Assembly: GCA_034003245.1 (NCBI GenBank)
Contig: JAVEYY010000021.1
Span: 1-64,000, forward strand
Length of the DNA stretch: 64,000 nt
Source of the DNA: Perlabentimonas sp034003245
GTDB taxonomy: Bacteria > Bacteroidota > Bacteroidia > Bacteroidales > Tenuifilaceae
Direction: 5' to 3'
How positions within the stretch are numbered: position 1 is the stretch's first letter; the number at the start of each line of letters is the position of its first letter. The notes under the pieces are model-generated. The model did not search any database and was not told where the DNA came from. It was given only the letters and a program-made list of their open reading frames with translations. Positions 7,474-15,758 of this stretch are shown here, one piece after another. The translations under genes and the position numbers were made by a program.

Positions 7474-9852
7474 ATGAGAGTTCTAAATAAGTTAAGCATT
7501 AATCATAGAATCCAACTAGCTGTTGGGCTGATATTGCTTTTCCTATATGCCGTATCGGGTTACGTAGTATACTCATTCTCGGCAAGTAGAATGGAGAAAC
7601 AGATCCATCGTCAGATGGAGGTTTACCTCGGCAACCTCTCTGGATTAATCAACGAGGTGGAGAAACAGGGTGCCCCTGGATTTGACCCCAGAGACCACCA
7701 AACACTTAAGCCATACTTCAGCAAGCCTGCCTTTTTTAGCACCGATTACCCATTTATGGCCGATGCTGCTGGACACTATACTATCCATCTTTACAAAGAA
7801 GGGCAACGAATCCCAAGGTATCTGCTGAACCAACTCTTTGCGCAATCGGAAAAGAGAGGATTCATCGAGTTTACCGAGAAATCAAACAATCAGGGTCAAA
7901 AGATCAAACTATTCTACCAAAAAGTTGATATTTACAACTCCTTTATTGGCATACCTGTTAACCTAAATGAGGCAGCAAAAGATCTGAACAGCAATCGGTT
8001 TGTTCTTATCCTTCTTGTGATTGTCGGCTCACTCTTTTTTATTTTTGTAATTAACCTCACCCTTAAACCAACCCTTAAAACCATCGCGCTAATTGACGAT
8101 GTGGTTAGCCAAATGGCCAAGGGCGAAGTCTCCTCAACCATCACATACCAATCGAGCGATGAGGTTGGAAAAATCGTAAAATCGCTTAACGTTCTTATCG
8201 AAGGGCTGTCGAAAACAGCCGCCTTTGCTACCGAAATTGGTCACAATAACCTCGACACTGAATTTTCGACCCTTGGGCCAAACGACAAGTTGGGCAACGC
8301 CCTTCTCGACTTACGCAAAAACTTTAAACAATCGAAAGAGGAAGAGGACAAACGGCAGGAGGAGGACAAGCAGCGCAACTGGACCAATTCGGGCCTAGCA
8401 ACATTTGCCGATATTCTACGCCAGAATAACAATAATCTTCAACGTTTATCCGATACAGTAATACAAAATCTACTGAATTACCTCAACGCTAACCAGGGTG
8501 GGTTATTTATGCTGAACGAGGATGATGATACCAACCCTCAGCTTGAGTTGATTTCTGCTTTTGCATACAACAGGAAAAAATTTATGCAGAAAACCATTCT
8601 CCTTGGCGAGGGATTGGTTGGAAACTGCGTAATTGAAAAGCAAACAATCTACCTAAAAGAAATTCCAGATAATTACTTGCAGATAACCTCGGGACTTGGC
8701 GACGCCACACCAAGAGCACTGCTTATTACCCCGCTTAAACTTGAAGATAAAGTTTTTGGAGTAATCGAGATAGCCTCGTTTAATGAGTTTAAGCCTTTTG
8801 AGATTGATTTTATCGAAAAAATCGGTGAGAGCATTGCTTCAACACTATCGGCAGTAAAAAATAGCATTCGAACCTCACAACTCCTTGAACAATCGCAACA
8901 ACAACGCGAGGAGATGGCCGCACAGGAAGAGGAGATGCGTCAGAACATGGAGGAGATGCAGGCAACTCAGGAGGAGATGGCTCGCAAAACCATTGAAATG
9001 GAGGGCATGTCGTCGGCTATTAACGAGGCCATGCTTTTTGCTGAACTTACTGAGAATGGCCACTTCCTAAATATCAACGCCAATATGCTCAACACCTTGG
9101 GCTATACCCGAGGGGAATTGGAGGATAAAACAATCCACAATTTCATCTACCCAACCGATGTGACGAGTTTTAACGACCTATGGCGATTGGTTAAAGGAGG
9201 CGAAACCCACAACGGAACAATCAAATGGATTAACCGAAACAACGAAGAGCTATACTTGCTTAGCAGTATATCGCCAGCTTTTGATGAGGTTGGAGATATC
9301 TTCAAGATTTTCTTCCTTGGACAGGATATTACAGCATCGAAACAGATTGAAATAAAAGCACAGGAGCAAGCCGAGGAGATTGAGCAAAACCTAATGGAGC
9401 TACAAGCAGAGCAAGAACTGGCGCAACAGCGTGACGAGGAGATTGCTGCCCTGCTAAAAGCGCTTGACGGAACGTGCCTAGTAACAGAGTTCGATCCTAG
9501 CGGAAAAATTTTGTATATCAACGCCAAAAACGAAGAGGTTCTGGGCAGTAAAAGAAATGAAATTGAGGGGAAAGTTCTCCACGAAATTGATTTTTCGGCA
9601 AAGAATAATCCACAAGCATTCAACGCCATGTGGTCTTCGCTTCTCGAAGGAGTATCACAACAGCGAGAGTTCTCACTAAAAGTAAAGAATCGCGAAGTTT
9701 GGATTTCGGAGCATTTTACTCCAATATTTGGCAAGGATGGTGAGGTTGTAAAAATCATCAACATTGGCATAGATATAAGCAGCGGCAAGGAAACTGAGAT
9801 AAGGCTTCAGAAGCAAGTAGAGGAGTTAACCAAGCTGCTAAGGCAAAAATAG
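7474..9852 (+). CDS. Membrane sensor: Cache-like, HAMP, GAF, EE-heptad coiled coil, PAS, PAS; no kinase
   Basis: 792 residues. A transmembrane helix (about 14-32), a periplasmic domain of roughly 140 residues resembling a single Cache sensor, a second helix (about 175-195) and a HAMP domain (to about 245, with SSDEVGKIVKSLN) are followed by a GAF domain (about 300-455), a coiled coil and two PAS domains (about 520-635 and 655-775). The protein ends in a short coiled coil with no histidine kinase, GGDEF, phosphatase or receptor signalling domain. The coiled coil near residues 476-505 contains three EEM triplets exactly seven residues apart (EEM-RQNM-EEM-QATQ-EEM), the spacing of chemoreceptor methylation sites. 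It probably passes a signal by contact with another cluster product. Domain limits are estimates by eye. Confidence 0.85.
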   Translation: MRVLNKLSINHRIQLAVGLILLFLYAVSGYVVYSFSASRMEKQIHRQMEVYLGNLSGLINEVEKQGAPGFDPRDHQTLKPYFSKPAFFSTDYPFMADAAGHYTIHLYKEGQRIPRYLLNQLFAQSEKRGFIEFTEKSNNQGQKIKLFYQKVDIYNSFIGIPVNLNEAAKDLNSNRFVLILLVIVGSLFFIFVINLTLKPTLKTIALIDDVVSQMAKGEVSSTITYQSSDEVGKIVKSLNVLIEGLSKTAAFATEIGHNNLDTEFSTLGPNDKLGNALLDLRKNFKQSKEEEDKRQEEDKQRNWTNSGLATFADILRQNNNNLQRLSDTVIQNLLNYLNANQGGLFMLNEDDDTNPQLELISAFAYNRKKFMQKTILLGEGLVGNCVIEKQTIYLKEIPDNYLQITSGLGDATPRALLITPLKLEDKVFGVIEIASFNEFKPFEIDFIEKIGESIASTLSAVKNSIRTSQLLEQSQQQREEMAAQEEEMRQNMEEMQATQEEMARKTIEMEGMSSAINEAMLFAELTENGHFLNINANMLNTLGYTRGELEDKTIHNFIYPTDVTSFNDLWRLVKGGETHNGTIKWINRNNEELYLLSSISPAFDEVGDIFKIFFLGQDITASKQIEIKAQEQAEEIEQNLMELQAEQELAQQRDEEIAALLKALDGTCLVTEFDPSGKILYINAKNEEVLGSKRNEIEGKVLHEIDFSAKNNPQAFNAMWSSLLEGVSQQREFSLKVKNREVWISEHFTPIFGKDGEVVKIINIGIDISSGKETEIRLQKQVEELTKLLRQK

Positions 9853-9873
9853 TAGGCAAAACAATTATTACTG

Positions 9874-10710
9874 ATGATTCGATACGAAATTGGCATAGTT
9901 GAAACCCGGAACGTTATTAAAGCGTTACTCGATACCTATGGTCTCGATTTCAGGGATTTTGCGCTAACCTCGTTTAAGCGTAGGCTCGAGGAGGTTATTG
10001 CCAAGAATGGGTTAAAAGATGCCGATGGACTTACTAATAGACTAACCAGCAACAAAGCTTTTCTTGAATATTTCCTTGGCGATATTATTCCCGAAACCAC
10101 CGAGATGTTCCGCGATCCCTCGCTTTGGAGAGCACTTCGAGAGGAAGTAATCCCCGATATTGTTAAAAACTCATCCAAGTTGAAGATATGGGTTGCGGCT
10201 TTCGATTCTGGCGAAGAACTTTACTCTCTTTGCATTTTACTTAAAGAGATGAATTTGCTGGATCAGTTTCAAATTTTCGCATCAACCATAAGCGAGGAGA
10301 CCACCAAGAAAATCCTTTCCGGAAAACTCGATGCCAAGCAGCTGGAGGTTAATGAGGCAAACTACGAACGGCTCAATGGGCATAACCGCTACGCCGATTA
10401 CCACTCTATTGCTAGCTCATCGGGAAGTATACTAATCGACACCAGCCTGATTTCAGGAGTAACATTTGTTAAGCAGGATACACTGCTCAACAATGCCCCA
10501 TCGGGCATAAAGCTGGTGCTCTTCAGAAATCAGCTTATCTACTTTAACCAGATACTACAGGATAAGTGCCTTAATGCCATTCACAACAGCCTTATTCCCG
10601 GAGGGTATTTGGCTCTGGGGGCGAAAGAAACCTTGGAAAATACAAATTCAAACAATAAATTTACCGTAGTTAACGACGCGGAGAAAATTTACAAAAAGAA
10701 AGCAGGATAA
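9874..10710 (+). CDS. Degenerate CheR-like protein (probable pseudoenzyme)
   Basis: 278 residues, co-linear with the upstream CheR. The PETTEMFRDP motif (about 73-82) remains, but the SAM-binding loop GCSTGQE has become AAFDSGEE (108-115). The acidic ASDLN is now ASTIS (136-140), losing its aspartate, and the CRN motif reads FRN. These are residues expected to bind S-adenosylmethionine, so catalysis is doubtful. It may have been kept as a binding or scaffold partner for the methylation target, or it could use an altered cofactor. It lies 21 bases after the sensor gene and 6 bases before cheB. Confidence 0.8.
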   Translation: MIRYEIGIVETRNVIKALLDTYGLDFRDFALTSFKRRLEEVIAKNGLKDADGLTNRLTSNKAFLEYFLGDIIPETTEMFRDPSLWRALREEVIPDIVKNSSKLKIWVAAFDSGEELYSLCILLKEMNLLDQFQIFASTISEETTKKILSGKLDAKQLEVNEANYERLNGHNRYADYHSIASSSGSILIDTSLISGVTFVKQDTLLNNAPSGIKLVLFRNQLIYFNQILQDKCLNAIHNSLIPGGYLALGAKETLENTNSNNKFTVVNDAEKIYKKKAG

Positions 10711-10716
10711 AAATTG

Positions 10717-11274
10717 ATGTATAAAGCAGTAATCATAGGCGGTTCAGCAGGTAGTTTCCAGGTAATTACTCGAATTTTGAGTTCTCTCCCGGCAAACTTC
10801 CCCCTACCCGTTCTGCTAAGCCTTCACAGGCTTAAGCATGTTCGGAGCGGGTTTGTTGAGGCGCTATCAATAAAATCGGCAATTCCCGTTATAGAACCAT
10901 TCGATAAGGACCAAATCAAGCCAGGAAAAGCATATCTTGCTCCAGCCAACTATCACATGTTCATCGAACTAGGTAATAAAATTGCGCTGTCAACCGAGCC
11001 CCCGGTAAACCACTCGCGCCCCTCAATCGATCTCTCGTTTGTGACTGCCGCACAGGTTTACAGGGAGAAATTGGTTGGCATTATCCTGTCGGGAGCAAAT
11101 AAGGATGGAGCCTTTGGTTTAAAAAAGATTAAGGACTATGGTGGTGTTGCCATTGTTCAGGATCCCGAGGAGTGTCAGGTTAAAACTATGACTGAGTCCT
11201 CGCTCAAGCTTACAAAGGTTGATCATATATATAAAACCGAACAGATAATACGTTTTTTACAAAACCTAAAATAA
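10717..11274 (+). CDS. CheB-type methylesterase, catalytic domain only
   Basis: 185 residues, equal to the CheB esterase domain without the receiver domain. The catalytic triad can be assigned: Ser10 in GGSAGS, His37 in LLSLHRLKH and Asp130 in ILSGANKDGAFG. CheB removes methyl groups from receptor glutamates, or deamidates glutamines. Lacking a receiver domain, this protein is not controlled by CheA phosphorylation in the classical way. A TTG codon three bases upstream could also start it, but ATG at 10717 is preferred. It follows the degenerate CheR by 6 bases, so the two are likely co-translated. Confidence 0.88.
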   Translation: MYKAVIIGGSAGSFQVITRILSSLPANFPLPVLLSLHRLKHVRSGFVEALSIKSAIPVIEPFDKDQIKPGKAYLAPANYHMFIELGNKIALSTEPPVNHSRPSIDLSFVTAAQVYREKLVGIILSGANKDGAFGLKKIKDYGGVAIVQDPEECQVKTMTESSLKLTKVDHIYKTEQIIRFLQNLK

Positions 11275-11286
11275 CTTTGATGCCTC

Positions 11287-12084
11287 ATGAAAATCTTCAC
11301 ATCCAACTCTAGATTTAGCTACGGCATCCTCTTGATAGTGCTAATAATTAGCGCATCGGGATCATTAATTGCACTTCACAATCGGATTACCCAGGCGCAG
11401 ACGAAAACGCCCCTGCTCGCTGTTGTCCTTATGCTGGTCGTTATTATTATCGCCATTCTGCTTTTCCAGCAGCTATCATCATACTATCGGAGCCTAAACA
11501 AAGTATCTGATGAACTTGAACAGCTAAAAAAAACCATTCGCGAAAGCAGAAAACAAGAAGAGGAAGAGGAAGCAAAAGCCAAGGTAACCGAAAAGGTAAT
11601 TAATATTGACTACCAGACCGAGGCACAAAATTTAATTCCCACTGCTAAGTTTGAGTCGCAGAGTAAATTTTTGGAGAAGCTGCTCTCAAACATAGCAAGT
11701 AAACATGAGATTGTACAGGCCATAGCTTTTGTCAAGGCATCGAATACCTTCGAAATGGTTGCCTCATACGCTTACTTTTCCGAAAGCGAACCACCGAGTT
11801 TTATCGAAGGTGAAACCCTTCCAGGACAAGTGGCAAAAAACAAGGTTGTGCTCAACCTTAGCGAGGTTCCCGATGATTATATTACAGTTTTATCGGGATT
11901 AGGTAAAGGCACACCCAGCAACCTTCTAATAATTCCAGTTGTTAATAAGGAAGGTGAATCGGTTGCCGTTATTGAGTTGGCTTCTTTTTCGTCCTTTAGC
12001 GAGGAAAAAGTTAAGATATTCGAGAGCCTGGCCAATACGCTTAGCAAACATATTACATCTATAGGCATTAGCACGGAGGAATAG
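11287..12084 (+). CDS. Membrane-anchored GAF domain protein
   Basis: 265 residues. Two transmembrane helices (about 13-30 and 41-60) are joined by a short loop, followed by a charged coiled coil (about 70-105) and a GAF domain (about 120-260). That domain shares phrases such as EVPDDYITVLSGLGKGTPSN with the GAF domains of the sensor and SpoIIE proteins in this cluster, so the three are homologous modules. No output domain is present. The next gene starts one base after its stop codon, which implies translational coupling. It may form mixed complexes with the other GAF proteins (inference). Confidence 0.8.
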   Translation: MKIFTSNSRFSYGILLIVLIISASGSLIALHNRITQAQTKTPLLAVVLMLVVIIIAILLFQQLSSYYRSLNKVSDELEQLKKTIRESRKQEEEEEAKAKVTEKVINIDYQTEAQNLIPTAKFESQSKFLEKLLSNIASKHEIVQAIAFVKASNTFEMVASYAYFSESEPPSFIEGETLPGQVAKNKVVLNLSEVPDDYITVLSGLGKGTPSNLLIIPVVNKEGESVAVIELASFSSFSEEKVKIFESLANTLSKHITSIGISTEE

Positions 12085-12085
12085 T

Positions 12086-14698
12086 ATGACAACCCATAAC
12101 CCCCCTTCTTCGGAGAGCATCAGCAGAGCTATAGCCCAAAAGGTTATAGTAGCAGGAACATTGGGACTAACTGCTCTTGTAACAGTTTGGATTCTGGAGT
12201 TTACTACACATGAAATTGCTTTCTCGCTAAAGGGGATTGCACAAATACATAAGGCAAATCCATCGCTTTGGATTATTGATCTGCTTCCATTTCTGCTAGT
12301 ATACGTTACTTATGTAGTTGTGAAACGACATCGCGAAAAAGTCTCTTTCCTAGAAGAGGAACTTAAGCAGAAAGATCAGGATATCAACAAGAACGCCCTG
12401 TTTGCCAAAACCATTGGCGAGGGTAACTACAATGCACCATTTCAAATTGGCGACGACGATGACATTCTAGGAAAATCACTTCTGGTGATGCGCGACAACC
12501 TGCTGGACAACAACAAGAGAGAAGCCGAGCAAAGCTGGATTGCCAAGGGAAAGGATGAGGTTTCCTACATTCTTCGCCTTCACAATAACCTGGGTGAGCT
12601 ATCGTACGAGGTGCTCGTGAAGCTGATTAAGTACATCAACATAATCCAAGGAGCCCTTTATATTTTTGATGACGATAAGAAAGCGCTTATCAACCTTGCA
12701 ACATATGCCTATAACCGAAAAAAATTCATTAACCAAGAGTTTAGAATTGGGCAAGGGCTAATAGGACAATGCGCCTACGAGCAAGACATAATTTACCGAA
12801 CTGAGATACCCGATGACTATGCAACCATAACCTCCGGTATTTTGGGCGATAAGAAACCCAAAAGTCTCATAATTGTTCCTCTGGTAACCGACGAAAAACT
12901 TCAGGGAGTTATTGAATTTGCCTCCATCGAGGATCATATCCCCGAGTTAACCATCCGTTTTCTGAAAGAGATGGGCGAAATAATTGCCCGCACAATCTTT
13001 AACCTGCGTATTAACCAGAAAACTGAAAAGCTGCTCCTTGAGGCTCAACAGATGACCCAGGAACTGAAGGAGAACGAGGAGGAACTTCGTCAGAATGCTG
13101 AGGAAATGAGGGCTACCCATGAGGAACTCGAAAAATCAAACCTTCAGCTGGAGTTAAAAATACAGGAGGTAGAAAACGCCCAAAAGCGTCTTCACTCACT
13201 GTTGGAAAACGCCTCTGAGATTATCTCAATCTATAGCAGCAGTCAAAAGTTAACCTACATCAGCCCATCGGTTACCAAAATTTTAGGATATACTCCGCAG
13301 GAGATGATGTCGGGCAAGGACATGGATCGCCTTACACGCAAGGGTGAGCAAGATATCAACGAAATGTTTCATAAGCTACTCGAGTCGCCCAGAGTACCAA
13401 TCACCATCCAGTACACCTTTATGAAAAAGGATGGAACCAAGCTGTTCCTCGAGGTTACCGGGCGAAACCTACTCGATGATACGGCCATCAACGGGATTAT
13501 TCTTAACTCACAGGATATAACCGAACGTAAGCGGGCAGAAAAAGAGGAGCGCATGCGGAGTAAAATGCAGGCCCTTTCGGAGAATTCGCCCGATATGATT
13601 ATGCGACTTAACACCAGCGGACAATTCTTCTACGCAAACCCAATGGTGGAGGAATATCTCGGTATTCCAGTAAAAGATCTTATTAACCAAACCCTCAACT
13701 CCGTTGAGTTCAACGAATCGCTTGCCACTTTCCTTAAGGATACTATAAAATCCATAAAAACCAGTAAAACCAAAGTGGAAAGCGACTTAACGTTCAACTC
13801 TAAACTCGGTGAAACGATAATGCACATTTCGGCGATTCCCGAATTTAACGAGAATGAGCTTGAAACTATACTTTTTGTTAGCCACGATATTACTGAGGCA
13901 AAACGAATAGAGCTGGAGATCCAGGACAAGAACCGTAAGATAACCGAGAGCATAAACTACGCCCAGCGCATTCAAACATCAATTTTGCCCAATAACCGTA
14001 TTATCAGGCAGTATCTACCCAAATCGTTTATCTACTACAAACCTCGCGATGTGGTAAGTGGCGATTTCCCTTGGTTTTTTGTTAAGGAAGACAGTATTTA
14101 CATTGCAGCAGTTGACTGTACGGGCCACGGCGTTCCGGGTGCGCTACTCTCTTTTATTGGTTACTTTATTCTAAATAACGTAGTGGATCACGATGTTTCC
14201 TATTCAGCAAGTAAAGTTCTGGATTTGCTCCACTATGGGGTTCGTAAAACGCTAAAACAGGATAGACCCGATGCCGACGCTCGCGACGGTATGGACATAG
14301 CTCTTTGTAAAATCAACTTAAAACGCAAAGAGCTACACTACTCGGGTGCACACAGACCGCTTTATCTGCTTAGAAACAATGAGCTGCAGGAGTTAAAGGG
14401 CGATCGAAAAGCAATTGGCGGTATTCCACACCCAAAAAAGGAGGAAAAGGAGTTCACCAACTACTTAATCGAGATTAAACCCGACGACAAGATATTCTTC
14501 TTCTCCGATGGAATGCCCGATCAGGTAGGTGGTGATGAGAACAAAAAATACAGCCCCGCCCGCATCAGGGAGCTTATCATGGAGAACCAATCTATGACAA
14601 TGCCCCAATTTAACGACCTTTTTTCGAAAGATTTTGAGGAATATAAGGGTGACCACAAGCAAATTGACGACGTTCTTCTAATAGGAATTCAATTCTAA
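12086..14698 (+). CDS. PP2C/SpoIIE serine phosphatase with TM, GAF and two PAS domains (SiaA-like)
   Basis: 870 residues. Two N-terminal membrane helices, a HAMP-like segment (about 110-145), a GAF domain (about 160-310), a coiled coil (about 315-370), two PAS domains (about 372-480 and 485-605) and a C-terminal SpoIIE phosphatase (about 640-870). The phosphatase shows the metal-binding motifs VVSGDFPWF and VDCTGHGVPGAL and a late DGMPDQ. The coiled coil repeats the sensor's pattern EEL-RQNA-EEM-RATH-EEL, again with seven-residue spacing. With the SiaB- and SiaC-like genes that follow, it is the expected phosphatase of a partner-switching module. In Pseudomonas aeruginosa, SiaA dephosphorylates SiaC. 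Confidence 0.9.
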   Translation: MTTHNPPSSESISRAIAQKVIVAGTLGLTALVTVWILEFTTHEIAFSLKGIAQIHKANPSLWIIDLLPFLLVYVTYVVVKRHREKVSFLEEELKQKDQDINKNALFAKTIGEGNYNAPFQIGDDDDILGKSLLVMRDNLLDNNKREAEQSWIAKGKDEVSYILRLHNNLGELSYEVLVKLIKYINIIQGALYIFDDDKKALINLATYAYNRKKFINQEFRIGQGLIGQCAYEQDIIYRTEIPDDYATITSGILGDKKPKSLIIVPLVTDEKLQGVIEFASIEDHIPELTIRFLKEMGEIIARTIFNLRINQKTEKLLLEAQQMTQELKENEEELRQNAEEMRATHEELEKSNLQLELKIQEVENAQKRLHSLLENASEIISIYSSSQKLTYISPSVTKILGYTPQEMMSGKDMDRLTRKGEQDINEMFHKLLESPRVPITIQYTFMKKDGTKLFLEVTGRNLLDDTAINGIILNSQDITERKRAEKEERMRSKMQALSENSPDMIMRLNTSGQFFYANPMVEEYLGIPVKDLINQTLNSVEFNESLATFLKDTIKSIKTSKTKVESDLTFNSKLGETIMHISAIPEFNENELETILFVSHDITEAKRIELEIQDKNRKITESINYAQRIQTSILPNNRIIRQYLPKSFIYYKPRDVVSGDFPWFFVKEDSIYIAAVDCTGHGVPGALLSFIGYFILNNVVDHDVSYSASKVLDLLHYGVRKTLKQDRPDADARDGMDIALCKINLKRKELHYSGAHRPLYLLRNNELQELKGDRKAIGGIPHPKKEEKEFTNYLIEIKPDDKIFFFSDGMPDQVGGDENKKYSPARIRELIMENQSMTMPQFNDLFSKDFEEYKGDHKQIDDVLLIGIQF

Positions 14699-14699
14699 A

Positions 14700-14730
14700 T
14701 TGTTTATTATCGGTAAATTATTTAATTTTA
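14700..14730 (+). promoter_or_regulatory. Possible internal promoter before the siaB-like gene
   Basis: TTG at 14700-14702, 20 nt, TAATTTTA at 14723-14730. The last base differs from the consensus and the site overlaps the end of the SpoIIE gene, so this is a weak call. Confidence 0.3.
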
Positions 14731-14736
14731 CGGGCT

Positions 14737-15312
14737 ATGGATAAAAGAAATGTTAAAGGTTTTCTGGAGTTTGTCTACGACTTCTACAAGTCGATGAAAG
14801 CTCATGAAATTACCCTCGTCTACGAGGGTGAAATAACCCACCAGATCACCAAGGCGTTTACCTCACTCACCGAGTCCAACATGGCAAAGGAGGAGGAGTC
14901 GAACTCGGTGCAGAAAAAGGTATTCCACGTAATGGTTGAGTGCCTGCAAAACATTAGTAAGCACGCCGACAGCTTTGGCTCCGACGACTTCCTATTTGCA
15001 GGTAGGGGAATATTTATGGTTAGTAAGGGTGAGATTGAGTACCATGTTACCACGGGTAACGTGATTGAAAACTCAAAAATCGTTGAGCTTTCAAAAATCC
15101 TCGATCACATCAACACCCTCGACAGGGATGGCCTAAAGGAACTCTACAAAACGCAAATGCGCGAAGGTAGGCTTTCCGAAAAAGGTGGTGCTGGACTAGG
15201 GTTTATCGACATTGCGCGAAAAACTGGTCGCAAGCTCGATTACCACTTCCTCCCCATCGACGAGGAGACACACTTTTTTATTCTAACCTCAACCATTTCC
15301 CGAAACGAGTAA
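14737..15312 (+). CDS. SiaB-family protein kinase
   Basis: 191 residues, close to SiaB length. An N-box-like motif ECLQNISKHA (about 68-77) and a glycine-rich KGGAGLGFIDIARKTG (about 149-164) mark a GHKL-type ATP-binding fold, as in anti-sigma-factor-like kinases. In Pseudomonas, SiaB phosphorylates SiaC and opposes the SiaA phosphatase. The position between a SpoIIE phosphatase and a SiaC homologue supports the same role here. It is separated from the next gene by 11 bases. Confidence 0.85.
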   Translation: MDKRNVKGFLEFVYDFYKSMKAHEITLVYEGEITHQITKAFTSLTESNMAKEEESNSVQKKVFHVMVECLQNISKHADSFGSDDFLFAGRGIFMVSKGEIEYHVTTGNVIENSKIVELSKILDHINTLDRDGLKELYKTQMREGRLSEKGGAGLGFIDIARKTGRKLDYHFLPIDEETHFFILTSTISRNE

Positions 15313-15323
15313 ATAATTGAGCT

Positions 15324-15707
15324 ATGGAAACCATAAAGATTCTGGGTACCGACGATACCCCCACTGTAATTCTTGATGCTGATAACGACATCTTTGAGAT
15401 TTCCGGCCGCTCGCTGCCCGAGGATGTTACCGCATTCTACGATCCAATTCTGAATTGGCTCGACGAGTACGCTGCTGGCCCAAATGCAAAAACCATTTTC
15501 ACTTTCAAGCTGGTGTACTTCAACACCGCCAGCTCCAAGTTGCTTCTTGATATACTGATGAAGCTGGAGGAGATGCACGAGGATGGCAAAGAGATTCTGG
15601 TGAAATGGTACTACCCCGAGGACGACGAGGATATGCAGGAAGCCGGAGAGGAGTATGCCGATATCGTAGATGTTCCTTTCGAACAGGTTAGCTACACTCT
15701 CAACTAA
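15324..15707 (+). CDS. SiaC-family regulatory phosphoprotein (DUF1987)
   Basis: 127 residues, full family length. The core FKLVYFNTASSKLLLDIL places a threonine at position 68, the same number and context as the phosphorylated Thr of P. aeruginosa SiaC. The protein is expected to switch partners according to its phosphorylation, set by the SiaB-like kinase and SpoIIE phosphatase encoded just upstream. In Pseudomonas the target is the diguanylate cyclase SiaD. No GGDEF protein is encoded here. The next gene is a TerB-ABC transporter fusion, which becomes the candidate output. Confidence 0.88.
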   Translation: METIKILGTDDTPTVILDADNDIFEISGRSLPEDVTAFYDPILNWLDEYAAGPNAKTIFTFKLVYFNTASSKLLLDILMKLEEMHEDGKEILVKWYYPEDDEDMQEAGEEYADIVDVPFEQVSYTLN

Positions 15708-15758
15708 ATTGCTAGGCCGATTTCTTAACCTGAACTAACCAAAAAAAAATCTCAGCCC

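Noticed and set aside
9147..9788. 213-residue frame antisense to the sensor
   Set aside because: Serine/cysteine-rich shadow of the PAS-coding strand without a start signal.
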